23,338 nucleotides of DNA, taken from an uncultured Ignavibacteria bacterium. GTDB lineage: Bacteria > Bacteroidota > Ignavibacteria > Tepidaquicellales > Tepidaquicellaceae. The stretch covers positions 1 through 23,338 of the forward strand of contig CALJIG010000049.1 in NCBI GenBank assembly GCA_937974175.1, written 5' to 3'. Position 1 is the first letter of the stretch. Each line of letters opens with the position of its first letter. The translations under genes were made by a program, and so were the position numbers. Under the pieces are notes generated by a model that was given only the letters and a program-made list of their open reading frames with translations, ran no database searches and was not told the origin of the DNA. Positions 14,335 to 23,083 of this stretch are shown piece after piece.

Positions 14335-15360
14335 ATGGAAAACAATACAGACAACTCTGAACAAGAACTGAACAGGCTTGCATTAGAAGAAGAATACAGA
14401 AGAAGATTCTCCGGGTATGAAGCCCCGAAAAAAAAGAATAACTACTTATTACACATAGGTCTTTTTCTTTTTACTTTTATTACCACAACTCTCGGCGGAG
14501 TTTACTGGGGGGGGAAAGATCCTTACGATATTTCAAACTTCACCTTAGGGCTTACTTACTCCTGTTTAATACTATTTATAATTTCTGCACACGAGTTTGG
14601 ACATTACTTCGCTGCTAAAATTCATAAAGTGGACGTTACACTTCCCTATTATATTCCTTTTCCTTTTTTATTTTTAAACCCGTTCGGAACAATGGGTGCA
14701 GTGATTAGAATGCGTTCAGCCGCTTCAACACGCAAAGCTTTATTTGATATCGGTGTAGCCGGACCTATTGCAGGCTGGATAGCATCTGTTATAATCTTAA
14801 TCATAGGATTTACAACTCTGCCTTCAATAGAGTTTTTATTCAAAATCCATCCGGACTATGCAATGAACGGCGTACTGGTTCAGGGAGAAACATTCGGCTA
14901 CAGTATTTTATTCAAAAGCTTTGAATGGTTATTTGCGTCGCCTTCGGGTTTTATGCCGCCGATGAATGAAGTATATCATTACCCTTTTCTATGCGCAGGG
15001 TGGTTCGGACTTTTAATAACTGCTCTTAATATGATGCCTGCCGGACAGCTTGACGGCGGACATATTTCATACACGATGTTCGGAAGTAAAAACTCTTCCA
15101 TTCTGGGGCATGTAGTAGTTGGAATTTTATTTATTATGGGAGTGATCGGACTTTTACCTTTGATAGATATTAACGTGGATTTCGGTTCCATCAACTGGCT
15201 GGTATGGGCATTACTCATAACTTTTGCAATAAAAATCCCTCATCCTCCGACAGTGAATCACGACCCGGAACCGTTAAGTAAAACAAGAATGGCAATCGGC
15301 TGGTTTACTTTTTTAATACTTATTTTATCTTTTGCTCCGGTACCGATTTATTTTAAATAA
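14335..15360 (+). CDS. Site-2-type intramembrane metalloprotease, M50 family
   Basis: A 341-residue polytopic membrane protease. The zinc motif AHEFGHYFAA has His86, Glu87 and His90. The second conserved region NMMPAGQLDGGH (232-243) supplies the Asp ligand. PYYIPFPF and GVAGPIAGW between them resemble the EGY-type S2P branch of cyanobacteria and plants more than RseP, and there is no PDZ domain. A short charged cytosolic N-terminus precedes the first helix. An upstream in-frame TTG at 14326 is less likely than the ATG. Such enzymes cut membrane-bound anti-sigma factors or signal-peptide remnants; the substrate here is unknown. The stop TAA at 15358-15360 directly abuts the convergent gene's stop. 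Confidence 0.92.
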   Translation: MENNTDNSEQELNRLALEEEYRRRFSGYEAPKKKNNYLLHIGLFLFTFITTTLGGVYWGGKDPYDISNFTLGLTYSCLILFIISAHEFGHYFAAKIHKVDVTLPYYIPFPFLFLNPFGTMGAVIRMRSAASTRKALFDIGVAGPIAGWIASVIILIIGFTTLPSIEFLFKIHPDYAMNGVLVQGETFGYSILFKSFEWLFASPSGFMPPMNEVYHYPFLCAGWFGLLITALNMMPAGQLDGGHISYTMFGSKNSSILGHVVVGILFIMGVIGLLPLIDINVDFGSINWLVWALLITFAIKIPHPPTVNHDPEPLSKTRMAIGWFTFLILILSFAPVPIYFK

Positions 15361-16119
15361 TTATCCCCGCATTCCTATAACTCCAAACATTCTGCCTGTT
15401 GCCCCTTTCTCTCTCCTATGAGAGTGGAATATTTCTTTATCTCTGAACGTGCAATAAGAAGTAATCTCTATGTTTTCTTTTTTCAAACCTACACTTAACA
15501 ATTGTTCATAAATATCTTTTTTCAAATCAAGATAGAATTTATCGTTTTTTATTTTATAGCTTGAAGGTTGAAATCTTTCAGCGACTTCTTTGCTGACTTC
15601 ATAATTTTCAACTGATATCCCGGGACCGATATATGCTATCATCTCTTCAGGATTCACTCCGAATTCTTTAATCATTCTTTGAACTACTTTTTGAGAAATT
15701 TTATATTCCGTTCCTTTCCATCCTGAATGAATTCCTGCCACGACTTTTTTATCAGGAGAGTATAAAAAAACCGGAATGCAGTCTGCAATGCTTATTGCAA
15801 GATGAAGATTTTTTTCACTGGTAATTAATGCATCACTATCCTGAATAAAACATGATTCATTTACAATGTTAACATTATCCGAATGTATCTGCTTTTGCAT
15901 CACAACTCTATCCAATGGAATATTCAGGGAATCAAAAAATCTTTTCCTGTTCTCTAAAACACTTTTTTCTTCATCGCCAACGCTTAAACCAAGATTTAAA
16001 AAATAAGGGGACGGGGAAACCCCGCCGTCTTTAGTGCTGATGGCTAATAATAGTTCAGGGTATTTTTTAATTAAGTCAGGCTCTACTACTTTCATCATTC
16101 TACTTGATTTAATCATCAT
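15361..16119 (-). CDS. YfiH family multicopper-type purine nucleoside phosphorylase (laccase-domain protein)
   Basis: A 252-residue member of the YfiH/LACC1 family (Cu-oxidase_4). Conserved zinc ligands are His79 in QKQIHSD, Cys114 in IADCIPVF and His131 in AGIHSGWKGT. YIGPGIS and SYCTFRD are additional family blocks, and HSHRREKGATGRM is near the end. Family members have been shown to act on adenosine and inosine as phosphorylase or deaminase, and older annotations call them polyphenol oxidases. The first ATG overlaps the end of arfB by 11 bp (stop 16109); internal Met8 or Met9 near 16098 would avoid the overlap and also fits the family. It is likely co-transcribed with arfB. Confidence 0.92.
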   Translation of the reverse strand: MMIKSSRMMKVVEPDLIKKYPELLLAISTKDGGVSPSPYFLNLGLSVGDEEKSVLENRKRFFDSLNIPLDRVVMQKQIHSDNVNIVNESCFIQDSDALITSEKNLHLAISIADCIPVFLYSPDKKVVAGIHSGWKGTEYKISQKVVQRMIKEFGVNPEEMIAYIGPGISVENYEVSKEVAERFQPSSYKIKNDKFYLDLKKDIYEQLLSVGLKKENIEITSYCTFRDKEIFHSHRREKGATGRMFGVIGMRG

Positions 16120-16531
16120 TAAATTTTTTAAAATTTCTGTTCTGTTTCTTTTCAGATATTACTTTTTTCACCTGCAGCCTCTGCTCTTTTTTTGCTTTAG
16201 AAGGTTTAGTAGCCTTACGCGGCTTTTCCTTTTTTAAGGCAGCTTCAAGCAGCTCATATAATTTTTTAATCGCAATTTCCTTATTGATCAATTGAGAGCG
16301 TGACTCCTGCGATTGTAAAATGAGCTTACCTTCTTTTGAAATCCGGTTAGATAATTTCTGCTGCACTACTGATTTTTCTTCATCACTAAGCAGTTCAGAA
16401 TTGTTCACATCAAAGACGAGTTCAATTTTAGTTGAGACCTTATTCACATTCTGCCCGCCTTTTCCGGAAGAGCGTGATGCTTTTATCTCAATTTCTTTTG
16501 TAAAATCCCTGTTTTGTAAATCCATCTGCAA
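16109..16531 (-). CDS. arfB: Ribosome rescue hydrolase ArfB (YaeJ type)
   Basis: A 140-residue stop-codon-independent release factor. The N-terminal RF-1 domain has the catalytic GGQ at 25-27 within ASRSSGKGGQNVNKVSTKIEL. The C-terminal third is strongly basic (KKEKPRKATKPSKAKK and following), which is the tail that enters the empty mRNA channel of stalled ribosomes in ArfB. Codon-recognition domains of RF1/RF2 are absent, so this is not a truncated release factor. Met1 or Met3 may be the start; Met3 (MDLQNRDF) is closer to family practice. It is followed by an overlapping YfiH-family gene. Confidence 0.94.
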   Translation of the reverse strand: MQMDLQNRDFTKEIEIKASRSSGKGGQNVNKVSTKIELVFDVNNSELLSDEEKSVVQQKLSNRISKEGKLILQSQESRSQLINKEIAIKKLYELLEAALKKEKPRKATKPSKAKKEQRLQVKKVISEKKQNRNFKKFNDD

Positions 16532-16716
16532 AATAATATTCGGTTTTTTAATATAAAAATAATAAAAACCAAAAGAATTAGAAGATTTAACGTATATAAA
16601 TTACTGCAAGTAAGAGCGGAACTTTAATGTAATAAATTAGTTTATAGTATTAATTAATTTTTTCCCCACTCGTTTATATCTTTCAAAAGTAAATCAATCT
16701 AACTATTTTAAAAACT

Positions 16717-17691
16717 ATGAAAAAAATAATTTTATCTTGCCTAATTTTATTGGGCAGCATCAATTTATTTGCGCAGAGCAAGAAAGTTGTGTATTCTTCA
16801 AATCAGTCAAGCAACGGTTATCTTCAGATTTTTACAATGAATGATGACGGAACCGATAAGAAACAGGTTTTAACAATGGATGCAAATTGTGTGAATCCTA
16901 AATGGTCACACGATGGCTCTAAAATTGTTTTCGCTACATCAGATGAACAGGTTTATTTAGTAGATAATGTTGAAACCGGTGATTACAGGTTCATGTGGAA
17001 AGGCAATGTCCCTTCATTTTCAATTGATGATTCAGAAATTCTTTTTGTCTCTGACTTTGAAGGCGTTAACTCAGTTTATGCAATCGGACTTTTTGAAACC
17101 GAACCCTTCTTAATTTCTGACGGAGATTATTCCAATCAGGCTGTGCTCTCCAATGACGGAAATTATTTAATTTACTCTGCTCTTTTGGAGGGTGGTAAAT
17201 GTATTATGCTTCGCGATTTAAATGATACAACGGATAATCATACCAGAAAAATCAGTGTTAATAAAGATGCAAACTTAGAACCGGATGTTTCACCTGATAG
17301 CCGCAAATTTGTTTACGCAGGTTTCGATATGAATCTCAACGGTACAATCTATTTGTATGAAAACAATAAGGAACGTGCTTTAACGAAAGATATTCCAAGC
17401 TCAACTCAGCCAAAATTTTCACCTGACGGCAGCAAGATTGCTTTTGCTGTTATTAAAGGCGAAAGAGTAAAGCTTTATACAATGAACGCTGACGGTACAG
17501 AAAAAAAAGATTTGGGAATTAAAGGCGGTGACTTAGGATTATTTAAATGGATAGATAACAGCAGAATTGTTTACGATGCAGAAAATGAAAGCGAGCAGTA
17601 CAGCATAGGTGTTGTAAACATAAAAACAGGTGATAGCAAATTAATCGCTACAACAGGGTTTAATCTTCACCCGGATATACTGAATCAATAA
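16717..17691 (+). CDS. Exported TolB-like beta-propeller protein
   Basis: A 324-residue exported protein. The signal peptide (MKKIILSCLILLGSINLFA, then Q) is followed by PD40/WD40-like blades. The marks are TMNDDGTDKKQVL, PKWSHDGSKIVFATS, PDVSPDSRKFVYAG, PKFSPDGSKIAFAV and TMNADGTEKKDLG. This is the TolB-type propeller pattern, and it lacks both the TolB N-terminal domain and any sorting domain. It is expected in the periplasm; a partner cannot be named. Only six bases separate it from metF, so it probably heads that transcript, although metF has no functional link to it. Confidence 0.85.
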   Translation: MKKIILSCLILLGSINLFAQSKKVVYSSNQSSNGYLQIFTMNDDGTDKKQVLTMDANCVNPKWSHDGSKIVFATSDEQVYLVDNVETGDYRFMWKGNVPSFSIDDSEILFVSDFEGVNSVYAIGLFETEPFLISDGDYSNQAVLSNDGNYLIYSALLEGGKCIMLRDLNDTTDNHTRKISVNKDANLEPDVSPDSRKFVYAGFDMNLNGTIYLYENNKERALTKDIPSSTQPKFSPDGSKIAFAVIKGERVKLYTMNADGTEKKDLGIKGGDLGLFKWIDNSRIVYDAENESEQYSIGVVNIKTGDSKLIATTGFNLHPDILNQ

Positions 17692-17697
17692 AAGTTA

Positions 17698-18648
17698 ATG
17701 AAAGTAACAGAACATCTCGCCAAGGCAAAAAATCCATTAATAAGTTATGAAATAATTCCGCCTCGCAGAGGCGGAGATATTCAGCAGCTGTTTAAAGTTG
17801 TTGATGAACTCATAAAGCATAACCCGCCATTCATTGATGTAACTTCACACGCTGCGGAAATGCACTATGAAGAAACTCCATCAGGCATCCGCAAAAAAGT
17901 TAAACGCAAAAGACCGGGTACTATAGGTATAAGCGTTGCTATAAAAAATAAATATAATATTGATACTGTTCCGCATATTCTTTGCAAAGGATTTACAAAG
18001 GAGGAAACAGAGGATGCGCTTATCGAATTAAACTACCTCGGCATTGAAAACGTTCTTGCTTTAAGGGGTGATGATACAGGCTACACAAAACCTATTCCGG
18101 AAGGCCGTTCCTGCAATGAAAATTCAGTTGACCTGATTGAACAGATAAACAGAATGAATGAAGGCAAATATCTTGAAGAAGACCTGCTTGATGCCAGCAA
18201 AACAAAATTCTGTGTAGGCATAGGAGGATATCCTGAAAAACATTTCGAGTCTCCGAATATCAAGCTTGATGTTTCCATTACGAAGAAAAAAATTGAAGCA
18301 GGCGCTCATTATATAGTGACGCAGATGTGTTTCAACAATCAGCATTATTTTGAATATGTTGAAAAATGCCGGGCAGAGGGTATTACTGTTCCTATTATTC
18401 CCGGATTAAAAATAATTTCCAATAAAGGACATCTTACGAACCTTCCTAAAAATTTTTATATAGATATCCCTGAAGAACTCTCTCAGGAAATTTTTGAAGC
18501 AAAGAATGAACACGTCCTTGATATAGGCGTTGAGTGGGCAGTGAAGCAGGTTGAAGATTTATTGAACAACGGCGCACCTGCCATTCACTTCTACATAATG
18601 CAATATGTAAAACCAATCCAGCTTCTTTTCAAAAAACTGAAATTGTAA
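17698..18648 (+). CDS. metF: 5,10-methylenetetrahydrofolate reductase
   Basis: A 316-residue flavoprotein that reduces methylene-THF to methyl-THF, the methyl donor for methionine synthesis. The TIM barrel begins YEIIPPRRGG with Glu18, the counterpart of catalytic Glu28 in E. coli. NVLALRGDD contains Asp125, matching Asp120, which tunes the FAD. FCVGIGGYPEKH and AGAHYIVTQMCFNN are further conserved blocks. The final NNGAPAIHFYIMQ is typical of the family. No methionine-pathway neighbour and no SAM riboswitch are seen upstream. Confidence 0.95.
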   Translation: MKVTEHLAKAKNPLISYEIIPPRRGGDIQQLFKVVDELIKHNPPFIDVTSHAAEMHYEETPSGIRKKVKRKRPGTIGISVAIKNKYNIDTVPHILCKGFTKEETEDALIELNYLGIENVLALRGDDTGYTKPIPEGRSCNENSVDLIEQINRMNEGKYLEEDLLDASKTKFCVGIGGYPEKHFESPNIKLDVSITKKKIEAGAHYIVTQMCFNNQHYFEYVEKCRAEGITVPIIPGLKIISNKGHLTNLPKNFYIDIPEELSQEIFEAKNEHVLDIGVEWAVKQVEDLLNNGAPAIHFYIMQYVKPIQLLFKKLKL

Positions 18649-18662
18649 TTTTTTTCTAATGT

Positions 18663-19748
18663 ATGGATTTCACAAACCTTTTTGAATACGAGCGACACGC
18701 CTGTGAAAAACTTGATAAAACTGCCTTTGATTATTACTCAAGCGGCGCACATGATGAAATTACTCTAAGAGATAACAGAGAGGCATACAACCGCATACAA
18801 ATCCATTATAAAGTTTTAGTAGATGTAAGTAAAAGAGATTCTTCAACTGAAGTTTTCGGGCAGAAAATCTCATTTCCTCTTATAATAGCTCCCACTGCAT
18901 TTCATAAAATGGCTCACAATGAAGGCGAATGTGCTGTTGCAAAAGCCGCAGTAAAAGCCGATACTATAATGTGCCTTTCTACACTATCTAATACAACTGT
19001 CGAAGATGTAAGCAGGGACTGCAATGCTAACTTCTGGTTTCAACTATATGTTTTCAGAGATAAAGCAGTTACAGAAAAACTGGTACGAAGAGTAGAGAAA
19101 GCCGGAGCAAAAGCAATTGTAGTAACTGTCGATGCGCCGTTACTCGGAACAAGAGAAAAAGATGTGAAGAATAAATTTCAATTGCCGCAGGGACTCTCAG
19201 TGATTAATCTTATGCCCGATAGCAAAGAAGAATTGCCAAACGATAAACCTGATTCAGGATTATCATTATACTTCAATGAAATGCTAGACCAGTCATTGAA
19301 CTGGAAAGACATTGAATGGCTTGCCTCAATTACAAAACTGCCAATAATATTAAAAGGAATAGTAAGACCTGACGATGCATTAAGAGCGATTGAATACGGT
19401 GCTAAGGGTATCGTCGTATCAAATCACGGCGGACGACAGTTAGACACTTCACCTGCGACAATAGAAGTTTTGCCTTCAATAGCAGAAGTAGTTGATAACA
19501 GAATAGAAGTATTAGTAGATGGCGGAGTAAGAAGAGGTACTGATATTTTAAAATCAGTAGCGCTAGGTGCAAAAGCTGTTCTCGTTGGCCGACCTGTTTT
19601 ATGGGGACTTGCATGCAACGGTTCAGAAGGAGTTTATTCCGTTCTTTCTATGCTTAAAAAAGAATTTGACCTTGCCATGGCTTTATCAGGATGCCCTTCA
19701 ATAAAAGATATTCAAAGAGATTTAGTATCGTTCTCATCTAATAAATAA
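18663..19748 (+). CDS. FMN-dependent alpha-hydroxy-acid oxidase/dehydrogenase
   Basis: A 361-residue TIM-barrel flavoprotein oxidising an L-2-hydroxy acid to the 2-keto acid. It aligns with spinach glycolate oxidase almost without gaps: Tyr24 (DYYSSGA), Tyr129 (WFQLYVF), Lys231 (LKGIV), catalytic His255 and Arg258 (SNHGGRQLD), and VDGGVRRGTDILK for FMN phosphate. The position of substrate-site Trp108 is Leu here (TIMCLSTLSNTT). This argues against simple glycolate preference, so lactate, longer hydroxy acids or another substrate remain open. It lies 14 bp after metF and 3 bp before the next gene, in the same transcription unit. Confidence 0.92.
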   Translation: MDFTNLFEYERHACEKLDKTAFDYYSSGAHDEITLRDNREAYNRIQIHYKVLVDVSKRDSSTEVFGQKISFPLIIAPTAFHKMAHNEGECAVAKAAVKADTIMCLSTLSNTTVEDVSRDCNANFWFQLYVFRDKAVTEKLVRRVEKAGAKAIVVTVDAPLLGTREKDVKNKFQLPQGLSVINLMPDSKEELPNDKPDSGLSLYFNEMLDQSLNWKDIEWLASITKLPIILKGIVRPDDALRAIEYGAKGIVVSNHGGRQLDTSPATIEVLPSIAEVVDNRIEVLVDGGVRRGTDILKSVALGAKAVLVGRPVLWGLACNGSEGVYSVLSMLKKEFDLAMALSGCPSIKDIQRDLVSFSSNK

Positions 19749-19751
19749 TTT

Positions 19752-20501
19752 ATGTCTGATCCGTTCAGAATACTGCTTACCTTTTTTCTTGCCGTAATTT
19801 TTTTCTTTATACATTCCTATAGCAGTACCTATTTCACAAGATTAACCAAACGAAAATACTTCTGGCTCTCTTTTTCAGGCGGCATTTCAGTTTCTTATGT
19901 ATTTATTCATATTTTTCCCGAGCTTAGCGATGCGCAGAATGACATTATGCAGATGAACAATCCCATTGTAGATTTTCTTGACTACCACATTTATCTTATT
20001 TCTTTAATAGGATTTATATTATTTTACGGATTGGATTCCGCTGCAAAGATTTCCCGCGAAAACAATGTTAAGCAAAACAACAAAGACTATGCTGAGAAAA
20101 ACGTATTTTTAGTACACATAATTTCTTTTGCAATATATAATTTTCAGATAGGATATTTTTTGCTTCACAGGGAAACGCCGGGGCTAAAATCACTGTTATT
20201 CTTTTTTGCAGCCATGGCAACTCATATAATGGTGAACGATTTCGGATTGAGGAATCATTTCAAACATTATTACATGAATTCAGGCCGATGGATTTTATCA
20301 GCAGCCGTAGTACTTGGCTGGCTGTGCGGAGTATTTTTTGATGTACCGAAACTAGTCTTAGATATTATGTTCGCCTTCATTGCAGGAGGAATGATTTTAA
20401 ACATAATCAAAGAAGAACTTCCCGATGAAAGACAAAGCAGGTTCTTGGGTTTCGCATCCGGATGCATTGTTTATTCTGTTTTGCTATTAGTCATAGATTA
20501 G
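19752..20501 (+). CDS. Divergent ZIP-like integral membrane protein
   Basis: A 249-residue protein with about eight hydrophobic helices and a polar loop at about 96-116. GGISVSYVFIHIFPEL (43-58) resembles a ZIP-family helix with a His-x-x-Pro-Glu element. AFIAGGMILNIIKEELPDE (208-226) resembles the late ZIP segment that precedes the last helix. The classical HNxxDG and HExPHE motifs are not intact, although His122 and His158 lie in helices. Metal transport is therefore an inference only. It starts 3 bp after the oxidase stop, so it is very likely co-transcribed with it. Confidence 0.6.
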   Translation: MSDPFRILLTFFLAVIFFFIHSYSSTYFTRLTKRKYFWLSFSGGISVSYVFIHIFPELSDAQNDIMQMNNPIVDFLDYHIYLISLIGFILFYGLDSAAKISRENNVKQNNKDYAEKNVFLVHIISFAIYNFQIGYFLLHRETPGLKSLLFFFAAMATHIMVNDFGLRNHFKHYYMNSGRWILSAAVVLGWLCGVFFDVPKLVLDIMFAFIAGGMILNIIKEELPDERQSRFLGFASGCIVYSVLLLVID

Positions 20502-20562
20502 TAAAAATCCCCCTCAACAAATATTTTTTAATACGTATAAATTGTTTAAACTTAAATTAAAA

Positions 20563-22611
20563 ATGAGAACTCTCTTACTTCTTTTAATTCCCCTCTTAGT
20601 AATAAACACATCAGTATTTTGCCAGCAGGATGAAAAGCCTAAACAGCTTAAAGGCTTCTCTGTAGAATTTATGGACCAGTCTATAAAACCCGGTGACGAT
20701 TTCTACAAATATGTAAACGGAACATGGCTGAAAAATAATCCCGTTCCGCCTGAGTACAGCCGGTGGGGAGCATTTTCCGAAATCACAAAGAACAATGATT
20801 ACATTATAAAATCTATTCTCGAAGAATCCGCATCAGGCATAGCGACTCAGGGAAGCAACCAGCAAAAAATCGGTGACCTGTATTTTACTGCAATGGATAC
20901 AGTGAGAATTGAAAATGAAAAGTTCAATCCTTTAATTCCTTACTTCAATAAGATCGATGCCGTAAAGAGTAAAGATGATCTGATAAAAGCTATAGCTTAT
21001 CTGCAGATGAACGGAGTCGGGAATTCATTCGGAGTTTTTGCCGGTCAGGATGATAAGAACAGCTCAAATGTCATACCTAATTTTTATCAGGGCGGCATAA
21101 CTTTATTTGACAGAGATTATTATCTCAAAGAAGACGACCGCTCTAAAGATATAAGACAAAAGTATGTAGAGCATACTGCTAAAATGTTTACGCTTACAGG
21201 AATAGATGCCGCTACGTCAAAGAACTACGCTGAAAGAATTCTGGCATTTGAAACCGAGTGGGCAAAGAATTTTATGCCGAGAGTTTCTATGAGAAATCCT
21301 GATTCGACCTATCACAAATTTACTATCGAAGAATTCATTTCCATGACTCCGAATATAAACTGGAAGCTTTATTTTATAGAGACTGCCGCAGACTATTCGA
21401 TCTTCAATAACGGAATAAACGTTGGCACGCCAAGATTTTTTGCATTCCTCAATGATAAATTTGCACAGGAAAACGTTATCGATGACTGGAAACTCTATTT
21501 AAAATGGAGACTCATAACTTCAACTGCTGACTATCTTAGTTCTGATTTCGTCAATGAAGATTTTGACTTCTTCTCAAGATATATTTCCGGTGTTCAGGTG
21601 CAGCAGCCAAGATGGAGAGATGCCTTAGGCATGGTTAATGGAACAATGGCTGAAGCATTGGGCAAAGTTTATGTCGATAAAGCTTTCAGTCCTGAAGCTA
21701 AGCAGAAAGTTAACGATATGGTAAAGAATATTCTGGAAACATTGAAAGAAAGCATTGCCGGCCTTGACTGGATGAGCGATGCAACAAAACAACAGGCATA
21801 CAGAAAGCTTGGCTCATTCAGAGTAAAAATGGGTTATCCCGATAAATGGAAAGACTTCTCAGCCCTTGAAATCAACCGAAGCAATTCGCTATTGGAGAAT
21901 ATGCTTAACGGCAGACGATTCAATTACAAACGTAACATGAATAAAATCGGCAAACCGGTTGACCGCGAAGAGTGGGGCATGTTTCCGCACTTAGTAAACG
22001 CTTCTTATAATCCTGCAAAGAATGATATCACTTTCCCGGCAGGAATTCTGCAGCCTCCTTTCTTTGACCCCAATGCAGATGACGCTCTTAACTATGGCGG
22101 CATTGGCGGAGTTATCGGCCATGAAATCACACACGGCTTTGATGATGCCGGAAGAAAGTATGATGCCGACGGCAACCTTAAAGACTGGTGGACTGAAGAA
22201 GATGCAAAGAACTATAATAAAAGAGCTGATATGGTTGTTGAGCAATTCAACGGCTATGTTGCAATCGATACATTGACCGTTAACGGAGAACTGACTCTCG
22301 GCGAAAACATTGCCGACCTTGGAGGAATGGCAATAGCGTATAAGGCTTTTCTAAAAACACTAAAAGGCAACGAGCCGAAAATTGACGGCTTTACTCCGCA
22401 GCAACGCTTTTTCCTTGGCTGGGCTACGGTCTGGAGAGACAACATGACTGACCAGGAGCAAAGGCTGCGATTAAAGACGGACTCGCATTCGCCCGGTAAA
22501 TTCCGCGGATTTGCAAATCTGACTAATTTTCAGCCGTTTTATGAAGCTTTTAATATAAAGGATACAGATCCGATTGCAAGACCAAAGGATAAAAGAGTGG
22601 TTATCTGGTAA
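20563..22611 (+). CDS. M13 family zinc metallopeptidase (neprilysin-like)
   Basis: A 682-residue exported endopeptidase or oligopeptidase. A signal peptide (MRTLLLLLIPLLVINTSVFC, then QQ) precedes the M13 N-terminal domain with PGDDFYKYVNGTW. The catalytic part has NPAKNDITFPAGILQPP, VIGHEITHGFDD with His520, Glu521 and His524, and GENIADLGG with the third ligand Glu581. SHSPGKFR and the terminal Trp (RVVIW) are typical. An in-frame TTG at 20542 would add seven basic residues, but the ATG is preferred. It is probably periplasmic or surface-exposed and degrades peptides. It ends the transcription unit, 26 bp before a strong terminator. Confidence 0.95.
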   Translation: MRTLLLLLIPLLVINTSVFCQQDEKPKQLKGFSVEFMDQSIKPGDDFYKYVNGTWLKNNPVPPEYSRWGAFSEITKNNDYIIKSILEESASGIATQGSNQQKIGDLYFTAMDTVRIENEKFNPLIPYFNKIDAVKSKDDLIKAIAYLQMNGVGNSFGVFAGQDDKNSSNVIPNFYQGGITLFDRDYYLKEDDRSKDIRQKYVEHTAKMFTLTGIDAATSKNYAERILAFETEWAKNFMPRVSMRNPDSTYHKFTIEEFISMTPNINWKLYFIETAADYSIFNNGINVGTPRFFAFLNDKFAQENVIDDWKLYLKWRLITSTADYLSSDFVNEDFDFFSRYISGVQVQQPRWRDALGMVNGTMAEALGKVYVDKAFSPEAKQKVNDMVKNILETLKESIAGLDWMSDATKQQAYRKLGSFRVKMGYPDKWKDFSALEINRSNSLLENMLNGRRFNYKRNMNKIGKPVDREEWGMFPHLVNASYNPAKNDITFPAGILQPPFFDPNADDALNYGGIGGVIGHEITHGFDDAGRKYDADGNLKDWWTEEDAKNYNKRADMVVEQFNGYVAIDTLTVNGELTLGENIADLGGMAIAYKAFLKTLKGNEPKIDGFTPQQRFFLGWATVWRDNMTDQEQRLRLKTDSHSPGKFRGFANLTNFQPFYEAFNIKDTDPIARPKDKRVVIW

Positions 22612-22636
22612 TGCACAAATAGAGTTCATTTATCAC

Positions 22637-22674
22637 AAAAAGCCTCGTTTTTATATAAAACGGGGCTTTTTTTT
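22637..22674 (+). terminator. Rho-independent terminator after the M13 peptidase
   Basis: AAAAGCCTCGTTTT (22637-22650) pairs with AAAACGGGGCTTTT (22657-22670) over 14 bp with a single G-T pair and a 6-nt loop, followed directly by further T residues. This is a textbook intrinsic terminator that closes the unit beginning at 16717. Confidence 0.9.
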
Positions 22675-22698
22675 GCTCAGTTTCTAGCTAAAACAAAA

Positions 22699-22722
22699 AA
22701 GCAGGTCATTTCTGGCCTGCTT
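22699..22722. repeat. Hairpin AAGCAGGTC/GGCCTGCTT
   Basis: A 9-bp stem with one G-T pair (22699-22707 with 22714-22722) closes a 6-nt loop. It lacks a T-run after it, so it would be a poor terminator on the plus strand. On the minus strand a T-rich stretch (complement of the A-run at 22692-22700) follows the stem, so it could terminate transcription entering from the right. Confidence 0.55.
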
Positions 22723-22789
22723 CCTGTATCTCTCATTGTCCCCCTAAAACAAAAAGAGAATCTTATGTAAATTTAACCCTATTTATGAG

Positions 22790-22879
22790 GTTTGATATGA
22801 GAATCAAACTTATACAAAATTGAAAAAAATGAGATTAAATGTCAAGTGAAAATGTTGTAGATTTTTTAGACAACATTTT
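22790..22879. ncRNA. Two stem-loops, candidate small RNA or bidirectional signal
   Basis: GTTTGAT/ATCAAAC with a 6-nt loop (22790-22809) and the perfect AAAATGTTGT/ACAACATTTT with an 11-nt loop (22849-22879) stand 40 bp apart in DNA with no coding potential. No known RNA family is recognised and no promoter is convincing. The call is tentative. Confidence 0.2.
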
Positions 22880-22984
22880 ATAGGATTTCTCAGCAAAGCT
22901 TAAATTAATGAATTAACAGTACTTAAAGCTATATTAACTTATTTTAAAGAACAGAAAATTTTTACTTTTGAAAAATTAATCAGA

Positions 22985-23040
22985 GTAACATTTTTGTAAC
23001 ATTCTGAGCGAAGCTCAGTCCCGTCTTTAGCGGGATTGTA
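22985..23040. repeat. Palindromic repeat related to the 55-bp repeat, opposite orientation
   Basis: GTAACATT occurs at 22985-22992 and 22996-23003. Hairpins CTGAGC-GAA-GCTCAG (23004-23018) and TCCCG/CGGGA (23019-23035) follow. The module order matches the reverse complement of the 55-bp repeats at 23208 and 23284, so this is a diverged inverted copy. CTGAGCGAAG-type palindromes are common dispersed repeats in environmental bacterial genomes. Confidence 0.7.
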
Positions 23041-23083
23041 ACACGGATTTTTAAGATTAATATGATGTCACTGATAATATTGT

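Noticed and set aside
16109..16531. Truncated RF2-like release factor
   Set aside because: Length, position of GGQ near the N-terminus and the basic tail match complete ArfB; nothing is missing.
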